Assembly (NCBI GenBank): GCA_947500295.1
Contig: CANMRM010000002.1
Span: 372,001-436,000 of the forward strand
DNA from: an uncultured Kordiimonas sp.
GTDB taxonomy: Bacteria; Pseudomonadota; Alphaproteobacteria; Sphingomonadales; Kordiimonadaceae
Length of the DNA stretch: 64,000 nt
Direction of reading: 5' to 3'
In this document: in pieces, positions 7,867-18,316 of the stretch
Layout: each line of letters starts with the position of its first letter
Position numbering within the stretch: the first letter of the stretch is position 1
The notes under the pieces: generated by a model
Told to the model about the DNA's origin: nothing
Seen by the model: the letters and a program-made list of their open reading frames with translations, nothing else
Databases searched by the model: none
Position numbers and translations under genes: made by a program

Positions 7867-9003
7867 TTAGATTGCCCCGATAAATACACTTTGTGCTGAA
7901 AGCATGTCAGAGCGGTCCTCTACGCTCAAATGCCCGGCATCAACCAGTTCTGTTAAGCGTTCCTGTGAATACTCATTCATGCTTTCACCGATTTCGGGAA
8001 AAATGGACAACAGAGTGTGCAGGTCCATACTCTCGAGCCACAATAACCTGGTCCAGGCACGTGTCACGGTAGAAGGTTGATGCCCGTGATCATATATGAG
8101 CGCGCATTCACCGAAAAAATCTCCCGGTGAAAGTGGAACAGCCCGATGGTGGTAAAATGCGCTCACCTCCCCGGATACGACGCAGTAGAGCCCGTTTCGC
8201 ACATCCATTTTGTGTGTCAAAACTGTGCCCGGGGAAACATTCAAAGTCCGGATTCTTGCGGCCAGTTCTTTTGCAGCGGGGGTGGATAAATTGCGAAATA
8301 TTGGAAAGTCTTCCACAACTCTTACCGGCACGACAAATGCCCGTCTGTGCACCTCTTCGGAAAAACCCGAAGCAATAATGCCAATAGGCACTGCATAGAA
8401 CGCAAACCCCAGCACCATAACGACGGACCCCAAAATACGGCCTGCATCCGTTACCGGCACAACGTCGCCGTATCCTACCGTGGTGAGGGTAGCAAGCGCC
8501 CACCAAAGCCCATCTGGTATGGTTCCAAATGCTTCAGGTTGAGCGTCCTGTTCAACAAGGTGCGCCAGCGTCGCTGAAAAAAACAAAATGCCGATCATAA
8601 TCAGGAAGGCCGCTGACAATGCACGTCTTTCCAGATAGAGAACTCGGGAAAGAGATGTGATGGCGGGCGAATAGCGCACAAGTTTGAATAGCCTAAGCAG
8701 CCTGAAAATACGAAGCGCCCGCAGGTCCAAAGACGTGAATGCCCCCAGATAAAAGGGCAGTATGGCCAACAGATCAACGACAGCGAGCGGAGACGCCATA
8801 TAGCGCAGCCGCTTTTGAAGCGGTGTTCCGTCTTTTTCGCTGAAATTTTCGGCGCTTGCCCACACCCGAAGGCCATATTCGATCGTGAAAATCGCTACCG
8901 AAACTGTGTCAAAGATGACGAACCATGTGCCGTAGCTTGCCCACAAACTGGGAACTGTTTCCAGTGCCACGGCAGCGACATTGGCAAGAATGAGCCCAAT
9001 CAT
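7867..9003 (-). CDS. Voltage-gated-type K+ channel with C-terminal cNMP-binding domain
   Basis: The protein has six hydrophobic segments, an S4-like helix with regular arginines (LRALRIFRLLRLFKLVRYS), and the potassium selectivity filter TTVGYGDVVP, followed by S6 and a cyclic-nucleotide-binding domain (about residues 240-370; GDFFGECALIYDHG is the phosphate-binding cassette). It should conduct K+ across the inner membrane and may be gated by nucleotide. The first ATG, at 9003, lies inside S1, but the frame remains open upstream and encodes channel-like sequence (ASDFFELGRFSG, then FEYF), with no ATG, GTG or TTG before a stop inside alaS. The annotated start is therefore doubtful. Confidence 0.85.
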   Translation of the reverse strand: MIGLILANVAAVALETVPSLWASYGTWFVIFDTVSVAIFTIEYGLRVWASAENFSEKDGTPLQKRLRYMASPLAVVDLLAILPFYLGAFTSLDLRALRIFRLLRLFKLVRYSPAITSLSRVLYLERRALSAAFLIMIGILFFSATLAHLVEQDAQPEAFGTIPDGLWWALATLTTVGYGDVVPVTDAGRILGSVVMVLGFAFYAVPIGIIASGFSEEVHRRAFVVPVRVVEDFPIFRNLSTPAAKELAARIRTLNVSPGTVLTHKMDVRNGLYCVVSGEVSAFYHHRAVPLSPGDFFGECALIYDHGHQPSTVTRAWTRLLWLESMDLHTLLSIFPEIGESMNEYSQERLTELVDAGHLSVEDRSDMLSAQSVFIGAI

Positions 9004-9137
9004 GAAATACTCGAATGCAGCAGCAGCCGGCCCGGAGAATCGTCCGAGTTCGAAAAAATCAGATGCCCGTTTGGTCAGATTTCGATCATTCGGTTTATGT
9101 ATGATATCAGGCCTCCCCGTTCCGGCGTGTGCCAGCC

Positions 9138-11804
9138 CTAGCCTGCCAAAGTCTTCTCCACAGCGTCAAGCGCCACTTGTGCGGCATCTCCATTGGGGCC
9201 ACCCGCCTGAGCCATATCTGGTCGACCGCCGCCGCCTTTTCCGCCAACAGCCACGGAAGCAACTTTCACGAGGTCTACAGCACTGATTTGATCTGTCAGA
9301 TCATCCGTTACGCCAACCAATACGCCAGCTTTGCCGTCGTTCACTGCGATCAGAGCGACAACACCCGAGCCCAGTTTTTTCTTTGCGTCATCGGCGAGGC
9401 CCCGAAGATCCTTGGGACTCACGCCGTCCAGCACCTGGCCCAGGAATGAAACGCCATTGACAGACTTCGCCTCAGGGCCATTGGCGGTGCCGCCACCCAT
9501 TGCAATCTGTCTGCGGGCATCGGCGAGTTCTTTCTCCAACGCACGGCGCTCGGCCTGGAGAGCAGTAACGCGCTCGGTAAGTTCGTCCGGACTGGCCTTA
9601 AGCGCGCCTGACGCCTGCTTGAGCAGGTTTTGCTGCCGAAGCAGGTAGGCGTGTGCGGCAGCCCCCGTGAGCGCCTCTATGCGACGAACGCCGGATGAAA
9701 CAGCACTTTCAGATGTAATTGTGAAGAGCCCGATATCACCCAGCCGGTTTACATGTGTTCCACCGCAAAGCTCAACGGAAAAGTCAGGGCGGACTTCGTC
9801 TCCTGTCCCCATGGAGACAACACGAACTTCGTCACCGTACTTTTCCCCGAACAGCGCCATCGCGCCCGCGTCAATGGCGTCGTCATAGCTTAGCAGTCGG
9901 GTATTAACTGCGGAATTCTCGCGTATTAGCGCGTTGACAACGACCTCAATGCGTTCAAGCTCATCAGGTGTAATTGCCTTCGGATGCGAAATGTCAAACC
10001 GCAACCTGTCAGGGGCAACAAGCGACCCCTTTTGGGTCACATGCTCGCCCAGTTCACGGCGCAGCACCTCATGCAGAACATGGGTCGCTGAATGGTTTGC
10101 CTTTAGCTGGCGCCGCCGGTCTCCATCGACCCTCATATCAAGCGCCTGTCCCAAGCATAGCCCGCCATCTTCAACATGTGCGACATGAACATGTATGGCG
10201 CCGACTTTCTTTAAGGTGTCAGTCACCGAAACACGAACGCCGTCCGCCGTCAGGGTCCCTGTATCACCCATCTGCCCGCCGGATTCCCCATAAAACGGAG
10301 TCTGGTTGGTGACAATAAGGACGTCATCACCCGCATCTACCTCATCGACCAAATCACCGTCTCTCACAAGGGCAACAATCTGGCCCTCTGCTTGTTCAGA
10401 AGTGTACCCGACAAACTCTGTAGCGCCCTCCCTGTCATGAAGATCAAACCACACAGTTTCTGTCGCGGCATCACCAGAGCCAGCCCACGCAGCACGTGCC
10501 TTTGCTCTCTGTTCGTCCATTGCCGAGTTGAAACCGTCAATATCAACTTTCAGGTTTTGAGCGCGCAAGGCATCCTGGGTCAGGTCAAGCGGGAAACCAT
10601 AAGTGTCATACAGTTTGAACGCCACGTCGCCAGCGAGGGTATCACCAGAGAGATTGCTAAGCTCGTCATCCAGCAACCTTAGGCCCTTGTCCAGCATGGC
10701 GCGGAACTTCGATTCTTCGAGCTTCAGCGTTTCTTCTATGAGTTTTTCAGCTCTTCCAAGCTCTGTAAATGCTGTCCCCATTTCGGCCACAAGTGTTGGA
10801 GCAAGCCGATGCATCACCAAGTCCTTGGCACCAAGCATGTGAGCGTGACGCATGGCACGGCGCATAATGCGCCGTAACACATATCCTCTTCCTTCATTTG
10901 AAGGCAAAACACCGTCTGCTATCAGGAAACTACAGGCGCGCAAATGGTCAGCAATCACGCGGTGCGATGCACGTGTTTCATCGTTTTCTCCAGCGCCGGT
11001 GACGTCGACGGAAGCACCAATCAATCTTTTGAATGTATCCGTCTCGTAATTGTCGTGGGTTCCCTGTAACAAAGCGGCAATCCGCTCCAGGCCCATGCCT
11101 GTGTCGATGCTCGGCCGCGGAAGGCCTACTCTGTCTCCCTCTCCACGCTGTTCATACTGCATGAAAACAAGGTTCCAGATTTCGACGAAGCGATCGCCGT
11201 CTTCCTCCGGCGAACCGGGAGGGCCGCCCCAAATATGGTCACCGTGATCGTAGAATATTTCTGAACATGGTCCACATGGACCCACATCTCCCATCGACCA
11301 GAAGTTGTCGCTGGTCGCGATCCGAATGATACGATCTTCAGGTAGGCCCGCAATCTTTCGCCACAAATCAAAAGCTGCATCATCGTCATGGTATACGGTA
11401 ACCGTGAGGCGATCCGGGTTGATGGCATAGTCCTTGGTGATCAATGTCCAGGCCAATTCAATCGCGCGGTCTTTGAAATAGTCGCCGAATGAAAAGTTAC
11501 CGAGCATCTCGAAGAACGTGTGATGACGCGCCGTATAACCTACGTTATCCAGGTCATTGTGTTTGCCACCAGCCCGCACGCACTTTTGGGACGACGTCGC
11601 CTGCGTATATGGCCGTGTCTCCGCCCCCGTAAAGACATTCTTGAATGGAACCATGCCGGCGTTTGTGAACATAAGCGTCGGATCGTTGATCGGCACCAGC
11701 GGGGCCGAGGGAACGATCTCATGGCCATTTGCCGCAAAGAAATCGAGAAAAGTCTTTCTGATTTCGTTGGTGCTCTGCATTGATCCAGATGTCTGTGCGG
11801 ACAT
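9138..11804 (-). CDS. alaS: Alanine-tRNA ligase
   Basis: It charges tRNA-Ala and edits mischarged Ser and Gly. At 888 residues it is full length. The N-terminal class II catalytic core (from [20 protein letters not shown]), the editing domain with the zinc-binding [12 protein letters not shown] and CGGTH motifs, and the C-terminal DHHA1 region ending in [12 protein letters not shown] are all visible. The ATG at 11804 follows AAGAGG; an in-frame ATG at 11849 lacks a good site. recA lies upstream on the same strand with a terminator between, as in many alphaproteobacteria. Confidence 0.97.
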   Translation of the reverse strand: MSAQTSGSMQSTNEIRKTFLDFFAANGHEIVPSAPLVPINDPTLMFTNAGMVPFKNVFTGAETRPYTQATSSQKCVRAGGKHNDLDNVGYTARHHTFFEMLGNFSFGDYFKDRAIELAWTLITKDYAINPDRLTVTVYHDDDAAFDLWRKIAGLPEDRIIRIATSDNFWSMGDVGPCGPCSEIFYDHGDHIWGGPPGSPEEDGDRFVEIWNLVFMQYEQRGEGDRVGLPRPSIDTGMGLERIAALLQGTHDNYETDTFKRLIGASVDVTGAGENDETRASHRVIADHLRACSFLIADGVLPSNEGRGYVLRRIMRRAMRHAHMLGAKDLVMHRLAPTLVAEMGTAFTELGRAEKLIEETLKLEESKFRAMLDKGLRLLDDELSNLSGDTLAGDVAFKLYDTYGFPLDLTQDALRAQNLKVDIDGFNSAMDEQRAKARAAWAGSGDAATETVWFDLHDREGATEFVGYTSEQAEGQIVALVRDGDLVDEVDAGDDVLIVTNQTPFYGESGGQMGDTGTLTADGVRVSVTDTLKKVGAIHVHVAHVEDGGLCLGQALDMRVDGDRRRQLKANHSATHVLHEVLRRELGEHVTQKGSLVAPDRLRFDISHPKAITPDELERIEVVVNALIRENSAVNTRLLSYDDAIDAGAMALFGEKYGDEVRVVSMGTGDEVRPDFSVELCGGTHVNRLGDIGLFTITSESAVSSGVRRIEALTGAAAHAYLLRQQNLLKQASGALKASPDELTERVTALQAERRALEKELADARRQIAMGGGTANGPEAKSVNGVSFLGQVLDGVSPKDLRGLADDAKKKLGSGVVALIAVNDGKAGVLVGVTDDLTDQISAVDLVKVASVAVGGKGGGGRPDMAQAGGPNGDAAQVALDAVEKTLAG

Positions 11805-11953
11805 AATTTGCCTCTTGAAGTCGGTGCCCCGCCTACGCTTTGCGGACATGTTTACTCAAACCCCGACTTTGTATAGCAGGCACCATATTTCTCAAGGAAA
11901 TTGTTCCTTCAAATCGCGTATGCAGGTAACAAAAGGCTCCGAATTGAAACAGC

Positions 11954-11977
11954 AAAAAGGGCGCAGATGCGCCCTTT
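11954..11977 (-). terminator. Rho-independent terminator downstream of recA
   Basis: AAAGGGCGC and GCGCCCTTT close an AGAT or ATCT loop; on the minus strand the stem is followed by T residues. It lies 38 bp past the recA stop and 150 bp before alaS starts, so alaS is expected to have its own promoter. Confidence 0.8.
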
Positions 11978-12014
11978 AACATATTTCCACGATGAAATAC
12001 GGTTGCGAAAACGC

Positions 12015-13085
12015 CTATTCGTCTTCATCCTCTTTGGAAGGATCAACAAGCATCGCTTCGTTTACAAGGCCTGCATTCTGGCGGATAGCCCGCTCAATCT
12101 CATCTGCGATATCCGAGTTTTCAAGCAAAAACCGCTTTGCGTTTTCCCTGCCCTGCCCAATGCGCTGGCTTGAATAGCTGTACCAGGACCCAGATTTTTC
12201 AACGACACCGGCCTTGACACCAAGGTCGATGATCTCTCCCATCTTGGATACACCTTCGCCGTACATGATATCGAACTCAACCTGCTTAAATGGCGGCGCA
12301 ACTTTGTTTTTCACCACTTTTACACGGGTCGCATTACCGACGATGTCATCTTTTTCCTTAATCTGCCCAATACGCCGGATATCAAGCCGGACAGACGCAT
12401 AAAACTTGAGAGCATTACCCCCTGTTGTCGTTTCCGGGCTGCCGTACATCACACCAATCTTCATGCGAATCTGGTTAATGAAAATAACAATCGTATTGGA
12501 TTTGGAAATTGAAGCCGTCAGTTTTCTCAGTGCCTGACTCATCAGGCGCGCCTGAAGGCCAACATGACTGTCACCCATCTCGCCCTCCAGCTCGGCGCGG
12601 GGCGTAAGCGCTGCCACACTATCCACAACCAGAATGTCAATCGCACCGGAACGCACCAGCGTGTCCGCTATCTCAAGCGCCTGTTCGCCGGTGTCCGGCT
12701 GGCTGATGAGCAACTCGTTCACATCCACGCCAACTTTACGGGCATACACTGGATCAAGTGCATGTTCGGCATCAACGAATGCCGCTATACCACCAGCTTT
12801 CTGCGCTTCGGCAACTGCGTGAAGTGCCAGGGTCGTTTTACCGGAACTTTCCGGGCCGTAAATCTCGATAATACGGCCTTTTGGAAACCCACCGATACCG
12901 AGAGCAATATCAAGGTTAAGCGAGCCAGTGGAAATCGCTTCGATTTCAATGCTGCTGTCTCGCTGGCCCAGTTTCATAACTGACCCTTTGCCAAACGCGC
13001 GGTCAATCTGACCGAGCGCCGCCTCGAGCGCTTTGCTCTTGTCCATGGATGCTCCTTTAACCAACTGAAGATCTGGCATAGCCAT
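12015..13085 (-). CDS. recA: Recombinase RecA
   Basis: RecA forms filaments on single-stranded DNA, drives strand exchange and stimulates LexA self-cleavage. The 356-residue protein has the Walker A box GPESSGKT, the Walker B region [10 protein letters not shown], the loop L2 region ([19 protein letters not shown]) and an acidic C-terminus (DPSKEDEDE). Two starts are possible: 13085, with GGAGA seven bases upstream, or 13046 ([13 protein letters not shown]), with a stronger AAAGGAG; the second matches the usual RecA N-terminus better. Degenerate LexA half-sites lie upstream at 13170-13195. Confidence 0.97.
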   Translation of the reverse strand: MAMPDLQLVKGASMDKSKALEAALGQIDRAFGKGSVMKLGQRDSSIEIEAISTGSLNLDIALGIGGFPKGRIIEIYGPESSGKTTLALHAVAEAQKAGGIAAFVDAEHALDPVYARKVGVDVNELLISQPDTGEQALEIADTLVRSGAIDILVVDSVAALTPRAELEGEMGDSHVGLQARLMSQALRKLTASISKSNTIVIFINQIRMKIGVMYGSPETTTGGNALKFYASVRLDIRRIGQIKEKDDIVGNATRVKVVKNKVAPPFKQVEFDIMYGEGVSKMGEIIDLGVKAGVVEKSGSWYSYSSQRIGQGRENAKRFLLENSDIADEIERAIRQNAGLVNEAMLVDPSKEDEDE

Positions 13086-13169
13086 TATCGGGTCTCCTTA
13101 TTCCATAGGCAGTGTGTGCTTGCAATGGAATGTTTGTACACACTTTGTTCTCATTTGCCAAGAAGAAAT

Positions 13170-13195
13170 ATTCACCTTTTGTTCTCGCGACGTTA
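13170..13195 (-). promoter_or_regulatory. Degenerate LexA-like site upstream of recA
   Basis: On the minus strand a GAAC (13184-13181) has a TAAC 11 bases upstream and a GAAT 11 bases downstream, each one mismatch from the GAAC-N7-GAAC pattern. It lies 85-110 bp before the recA start. recA is expected to be SOS controlled, but this site is weaker than the two perfect boxes at the left edge of the window. Confidence 0.35.
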
Positions 13196-13248
13196 GCCAC
13201 CCGAATCCTAAAAGCTATAACATTGATTTATTGGTGGTTTTAAACGTT

Positions 13249-15645
13249 TCAGCCTAGAATTTCTTTGACGTTTTCGGCCAGATCCTTGAGCGTAAAGGGT
13301 TTCGGCAGAAACTGAAACTCCTCCGCCTCAAGGTCTTTACGGAACATATCTTCTGCATAACCGGAAATGAAAATCACCGGCACGTCCGGGCGCTTCTTGC
13401 GCGCTTCATTCACCAGAGCCGGACCATCCATATTGGGCATCACCACGTCAGTGATCAGGAGATCGATTTCCCCTTCCGTGGAATTCAGGATGTCCAGACC
13501 TGCTTCACCGGAATCAGCCTCCAGAACCCGATAGCCTTTGTTTTCAAGCGCCCGCCGTGCAAACATGCGCACCGGGTCTTCGTCCTCGACAATCAGAATG
13601 GTTCCCTTGCCGGTCAAATCCTGAGCGGGCGCATCCACAGGCACACTCTCCCTGTCCTCGGACTCGTTTTCACTCTCGTGCGCTTTCAGCAACAGCAAAA
13701 ACTTGGTGCCCTTGCCCACTTCCGATTCCACAAAAACAAACCCACCAGTCTGTTTGACAATGCCGTATACGGTTGCCAGCCCGAGGCCTGTCCCCTCTCC
13801 CACTTCCTTGGTGGTAAAAAACGGTTCAAATATCTTGGTGAGGTTACTCTCGGGAATACCGCACCCCGTATCCTCCACTTCAATGAGGATGTAAGTGTCG
13901 GGCACCAGCACATCGTATTTTTCCACCAAAGGGTCGTCTTGCTTGACAAGCTGGGTACGCATTTCAAGCCGCCCCCCGCTTGACATGGCGTCGCGCGCGT
14001 TCACGGCAAGATTGATAATCACCTGCTCCAACTGTCCCTGGTCAACCTTGACTGCCGGCAGATCCCGCCCATGGATAACTTTCAGCTCTATGGTCTCGCC
14101 AATCAGTCGGCGGATCAGGCTCGACAGATCCGCAAGAACATCAGTTACATCCAGCACTTTTGGCCGCAGTGTCTGCTGGCGCGAGAACGCCAACAGTTGC
14201 CGCACAAGATTGGCCGCGCGGTTGGCATTCTGTTTGATCTGAATAATGTCGGAGAAGGACTGGTCACCTGCGTCGTGGCGGACCAGCAACAAATCACAAA
14301 AGCCTATAATTGCTGTCAGCAAATTGTTGAAGTCGTGAGCCACGCCGCCGGCCAGCTGACCAACCGCCTGCATCTTCTGCGCTTGCACAAATTGTCGCTC
14401 AAAGCTTTTTTCCTGCGTCGTGTCCACCAAATATAAAATGGCATATTTGGCGTCACCTTTAGCAATTGAGGTGGAATATACCTGCCCTACCCGCTCTGGC
14501 AAACCACTATAGGTTACATCCAGCGGCGCGGATGCCGGTCTGCCGTCATGCGCAAACTCGATGAGCTCCTTCAGGGCTTCCCTGTCTTCTTCAACAACGA
14601 TTTCAAGGATGTCAGCCCCCCCTCTCACCCTTACGCCTGACGGGTGCAACTTAAGCGGCTGGTTAAACTCCTTGAGGCTAGCGTCTCGTTCGACAATAGC
14701 GATGGCAATCGGGGCAGCATCCAGAATGGGATCAATCAGAAATTCGCGTTCGATGGGCATCAAACTGCTGCGCATTTGATCCAGGCGTCGGACAAACCGA
14801 TACTGCCCAATTTTCCGGCCCTCTTCCCGCGCACTCAGGGGAATATTGGTGACTTCCACATCAATGCGCTGCCGACCTCCAACGAGCAACTGGCTGTTTT
14901 GAGCTTTTAACTGAATTTTCAGCGGCAGGGTTTCCTTGTCCTCAATGCCAAGCCAACCCAAAATCACGTCATTTGCGTAATGAATGCGACCGCTGGAGTC
15001 TTCCAGCACAACACCACACTCAAGTTTTTCAAACACCGGCGCCGCCCAGCCCGATACCATGGTTTTCTCTCGGTCCAGCCGCGCCCGTTCATTTTGACGC
15101 GACACTTGCCAGATCAGGTGATTGCCAACACGCTTACCCACGAGCGTGAGCTCATCATCGATATCCTCTGACAAGTCGATCTGCGCTGCGCCGTTTCCGG
15201 CCTGTCTGACAGTATTTAAAACAGCGTTGATCGCCTGCCGCCCTTCGTCGCCAACCACCATGTCCTGCAATCGCTGTACGGGTTTTTCATTGAGCTGTTC
15301 GAACGCGAGATTGGCAGCAAGGGCAACGCCATCCAGCTGGGTCACGATCAACGCACGCCGGTCCATTGCCACAAGATTCTGCAGGAGTTCCCGATCCACG
15401 CGTTCTCCGCCTACCATAGGTCGGTCCAGACTTCTGAGCGCCTTTATCAGGATAAGCGCGGTTATGACAAGTGTGAGACCACCAACGCCTACGGCGGCAG
15501 CATCCCCCCAAAACAAATAGACAATAACCGAGACTCCACCGGCGCCCAGCAACCCGGAGAGCGCCATTGCCAGCAAGCGCAAGCCAGACTTGACTTCATT
15601 GTTCATCAAAGCGTCGCGAATGGGCTGGGGAAGCTGACTATCCAT
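13249..15645 (-). CDS. cckA: Cell-cycle hybrid histidine kinase CckA
   Basis: CckA phosphorylates ChpT, which passes phosphate to CtrA and CpdR. The 798-residue protein has two N-terminal membrane helices (about 26-75), PAS-like sensor regions (about 95-420), a HisKA domain with the CckA-typical LAGGVAHDFNNLLTAIIGF around the phosphorylated His, an HATPase with GTGLGLATVYGIV, and a C-terminal receiver whose Asp is in LLITDVVMPNMDG. The receiver ends with the conserved KPFTLKDL. The ATG at 15645 is preferred to a TTG at 15660; neither has a clear ribosome site. A CtrA-like box is seen elsewhere in the window at 3368-3383. Confidence 0.94.
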   Translation of the reverse strand: MDSQLPQPIRDALMNNEVKSGLRLLAMALSGLLGAGGVSVIVYLFWGDAAAVGVGGLTLVITALILIKALRSLDRPMVGGERVDRELLQNLVAMDRRALIVTQLDGVALAANLAFEQLNEKPVQRLQDMVVGDEGRQAINAVLNTVRQAGNGAAQIDLSEDIDDELTLVGKRVGNHLIWQVSRQNERARLDREKTMVSGWAAPVFEKLECGVVLEDSSGRIHYANDVILGWLGIEDKETLPLKIQLKAQNSQLLVGGRQRIDVEVTNIPLSAREEGRKIGQYRFVRRLDQMRSSLMPIEREFLIDPILDAAPIAIAIVERDASLKEFNQPLKLHPSGVRVRGGADILEIVVEEDREALKELIEFAHDGRPASAPLDVTYSGLPERVGQVYSTSIAKGDAKYAILYLVDTTQEKSFERQFVQAQKMQAVGQLAGGVAHDFNNLLTAIIGFCDLLLVRHDAGDQSFSDIIQIKQNANRAANLVRQLLAFSRQQTLRPKVLDVTDVLADLSSLIRRLIGETIELKVIHGRDLPAVKVDQGQLEQVIINLAVNARDAMSSGGRLEMRTQLVKQDDPLVEKYDVLVPDTYILIEVEDTGCGIPESNLTKIFEPFFTTKEVGEGTGLGLATVYGIVKQTGGFVFVESEVGKGTKFLLLLKAHESENESEDRESVPVDAPAQDLTGKGTILIVEDEDPVRMFARRALENKGYRVLEADSGEAGLDILNSTEGEIDLLITDVVMPNMDGPALVNEARKKRPDVPVIFISGYAEDMFRKDLEAEEFQFLPKPFTLKDLAENVKEILG

Positions 15646-15789
15646 AGGGTTTCGTTTCAAACATCTTCATTGTTGATTGCCGCCCGCATGGGGTCATGCA
15701 AACCTTAACCGTGATAGAAACATCGACGCAAGGTCTCAGTCCGCTCAACAGTGCTTCCGGATGCGATACAGTTCCATCTGATTCTGGAA

Positions 15790-16878
15790 TCAGGACGCTT
15801 TTACCCGTGGCGCAAGACCCGAGCGCCTGAGCTTCATAACGTAACTGATAACTTCCGCGACTGCTTTATAGTGATCTGGCGGCACTTCCTGATCCAGCTC
15901 TACCGATGCGTAAAGCGCTCGAGCAAGCGGTGGGTTTTCGACGAAAGGTACACCATGCTCGGCGGCGACCTCCCGAATGCGCATGGCAACATCGTCAATA
16001 CCCTTGGCAATCAACACCGGCACATCCATCTCACCATGCCTGTATTCAAGCGCAACCGCGAAATGGGTCGGGTTTGTGATAACAACGTCAGCGCGCGGGA
16101 CTGCGGCCATCATACGTTGCATATGCCGCTCCATGCGGATCGAACGCAGCCTCTGTTTAACTTTGGGGTCACCGTCAGTTTGTTTGCGCTCGTCTTTCAC
16201 TTCCTGCTTGGTCATGCGCAGCTTTTTATGATGCTGATACTTCTGATAGGAATAGTCACTGGCAGCAATGATAGTGAGCAGGATCAACACGCCCAAAACC
16301 AGTTTGATCGCCATCACATGGATAAATTTTACCACCTCGATGGGTGGCAGCAGCATAATCACGTCAAGCCGTGATCGCTCAGGATACACAATTATGAAGA
16401 CGATCACCGACAGCGCCGCAAGTTTGCCGATCGTCTTGGCAAAATCCACCGGCATTTTTGAAGACGTAAATTTCTTCAAACCGTTAACCGGGTTCAGTTT
16501 CGAAATATCCGGCTTCAGCTTTTCCAGCGTGAAGACACCCGAATGCTGCACCCGGTTACCTACGAGCGCTGCCACAATAAACACACTGAAAGGGATCATC
16601 AGCACGAGAAACACATCATACATCAACCCCATCAACACATTGAGGGTACCCGTTCTCTCCAACTCAATCTCGTGGATGCGGCCCATGTAGCCCATCAGCG
16701 GGTTCCGTATACCAACAGCTATCGTGGATCCGGCACCGGCCAGCACTGCCGCACCTGCTGCGAGCATAAACCAGGTTTTAAGTTCCTGGCTTTGCGTCAC
16801 CTCACCCTTCTTACGTGCCTCTTCCAGTTTTTTGGGCGTGGGCTCTTCGGTCTTCTGGCTGTCGTCTTCGTCGGCCAT
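15790..16878 (-). CDS. flhB: Flagellar export switch protein FlhB
   Basis: FlhB belongs to the membrane export gate and switches substrate specificity from rod-hook to filament. The 362-residue protein has the family N-terminus (DEDDSQKTEEPTPKKLEEARKKGE), four membrane helices and the cytoplasmic domain with the autocleavage motif NPTHFAVAL. The start is four bases past the fliR stop codon, so translation is probably coupled. It is the last gene of the leftward flgB-flgC-fliE-fliQ-fliR-flhB set. Confidence 0.95.
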   Translation of the reverse strand: MADEDDSQKTEEPTPKKLEEARKKGEVTQSQELKTWFMLAAGAAVLAGAGSTIAVGIRNPLMGYMGRIHEIELERTGTLNVLMGLMYDVFLVLMIPFSVFIVAALVGNRVQHSGVFTLEKLKPDISKLNPVNGLKKFTSSKMPVDFAKTIGKLAALSVIVFIIVYPERSRLDVIMLLPPIEVVKFIHVMAIKLVLGVLILLTIIAASDYSYQKYQHHKKLRMTKQEVKDERKQTDGDPKVKQRLRSIRMERHMQRMMAAVPRADVVITNPTHFAVALEYRHGEMDVPVLIAKGIDDVAMRIREVAAEHGVPFVENPPLARALYASVELDQEVPPDHYKAVAEVISYVMKLRRSGLAPRVKAS

Positions 16879-16881
16879 CTT

Positions 16882-17640
16882 CTACCCCAGAAACGAAAGC
16901 AAATGCGCTTCAAAGCGCTCAAGAAACAGCTGTATAATACCGCCAATCAACAAGGACATCAAAACGAACCCCATGAAAAGATTCAGAGGCATTCCGATAA
17001 AAAACACCTGAAAGCCCTGAACCATACGAGCGACCAGTCCCAGGCTGAGATTGAAAATCATGGCGTACACAATGAAGGGGGCTGCCAGCTGGAAACCTAG
17101 TGTAAAGCTGTCTGCAACGAATCTTGTAATGATCGACGCAAAATCCTCGTAGGGGATTACCTCTCCCACTGGAAATTTGATGTAGCTATGCGCAAACCCC
17201 TCAATCATCACATGATGTAAATCGGTCACGACAATCATTGTTATCGCGGTTAGTGAAACGAACGATGCAACAATCACGCTCTGGCTGCCCTGGGCCGGGT
17301 CAAAGGATTGCGCCGCGGCAAGGCCGGATTGGAAAGCAATAACGGTGCCCGCAGTATGTGTCGCGCTCAGGAGAATTCTTGCAGTGAGAGCCAGCATTGA
17401 TCCGATCAGCAGCTCTTGAACCATAAGTGTAAACAGCTCGAAAGTCTGCGCAGGCATTGGCGGAATTTTATCGCCATGAATACCGTAGAGAATGACGGAC
17501 AATGCAAGCGCAAACCCGGTACGCACACGCGGCGGTATGGAGCGGTCGCCCAATACTGGCATCAGCATGACAAGTGGTGCCATGCGCATCATGATAAGCA
17601 TAAAGGTAAAAGCCTCAGCTGGCAGAACCTCGCCGAGCAT
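16882..17640 (-). CDS. fliR: Flagellar export gate protein FliR
   Basis: FliR is an inner-membrane component of the type III export gate with FliP and FliQ. The 252-residue protein has the expected hydrophobic helices and the family features: the N-terminal LIMMRMAPLVMLMPVLG, the mid-protein AFQSGLAAAQSFDP and the C-terminal RMVQGFQVFFIGMPLNLF region. It starts four bases past the fliQ stop and ends just before flhB. Confidence 0.95.
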   Translation of the reverse strand: MLGEVLPAEAFTFMLIMMRMAPLVMLMPVLGDRSIPPRVRTGFALALSVILYGIHGDKIPPMPAQTFELFTLMVQELLIGSMLALTARILLSATHTAGTVIAFQSGLAAAQSFDPAQGSQSVIVASFVSLTAITMIVVTDLHHVMIEGFAHSYIKFPVGEVIPYEDFASIITRFVADSFTLGFQLAAPFIVYAMIFNLSLGLVARMVQGFQVFFIGMPLNLFMGFVLMSLLIGGIIQLFLERFEAHLLSFLG

Positions 17641-17643
17641 ACT

Positions 17644-17910
17644 CTATCCGCCCGCCGCTATGCGATCGGTTATCTGGACCATCAAGTCCGCAAGATTGCG
17701 CCCCATATAGGGAAACAGGATCAGCAAGGATAAGAACACGGCGATGATCTTGGGCACGAAGGTCAGCGTCATTTCCTGAAGCTGGGTAATAGTTTGGAAC
17801 AGAGCAATGGAAAGGCCAACTGTGAGCCCAACGGCCAAAATGGGCCCGGAGGTTGTGATCAGTGTGACAAGCGCAAGGCGGGCTACATCTAAAACTTCTG
17901 GGCCGGTCAT
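17644..17910 (-). CDS. fliQ: Flagellar export gate protein FliQ
   Basis: The 88-residue protein has the two membrane helices and the motif LTVGLSIALFQTITQLQEMTLTFVPK split across the loop, which is diagnostic for FliQ. It forms the export gate with FliP and FliR. It lies between fliE (43 bp upstream) and fliR in one operon. Confidence 0.95.
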   Translation of the reverse strand: MTGPEVLDVARLALVTLITTSGPILAVGLTVGLSIALFQTITQLQEMTLTFVPKIIAVFLSLLILFPYMGRNLADLMVQITDRIAAGG

Positions 17911-17952
17911 GGGTGTCTTTTCCCGATGTTGTTCGCCGACATGGCCTTAACG

Positions 17953-18279
17953 CTAGATCGGCATCTTCAGGATGTCATTATAGGCGCCGATGACCTTATC
18001 ACGAACCGTGACCACAGTCTCTACGACTGTTTCAGCGTTTGAAACCGCAGTTGCCACGTCAACAATATCTGCCTGATCCACAAGAGCTTTTGCGCTTGTT
18101 GCCTCCAGCCCATGTGCAGCCTGCTTCACCTCACCCAGTGATTCCGTCACCAGTGACGAAAAAGCCGACTCGCCTTTAAGGCCATCCTGTGCGCCGTCAC
18201 TCGCACCGCCAAGACCTTGCTGCATTTGCTTCGACGCCTGAGCGTAAGCGTTTACAGCATCCATTTGTTTTACGTTCAT
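17953..18279 (-). CDS. fliE: Flagellar hook-basal body protein FliE
   Basis: FliE links the MS ring to the rod. The 108-residue protein ends in the family signature region (VAAVSNAETVVETVVTVRDKVIGAYNDILKMPI-like, here from VATAVSNAETVVE to NDILKMPI). The N-terminal third is Gln/Gly-rich and low in conservation, as usual. Its order after flgB and flgC matches the common flgB-flgC-fliE operon. Confidence 0.94.
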   Translation of the reverse strand: MNVKQMDAVNAYAQASKQMQQGLGGASDGAQDGLKGESAFSSLVTESLGEVKQAAHGLEATSAKALVDQADIVDVATAVSNAETVVETVVTVRDKVIGAYNDILKMPI

Positions 18280-18316
18280 ACCCCTGCTCCCAACACGCAG
18301 TATTTACCTCGGATTA

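Noticed and set aside
13147-13161. GTTC at 13147 as part of a LexA box near recA
   Set aside because: The partner at the 11-bp pitch reads CCAA; no match.
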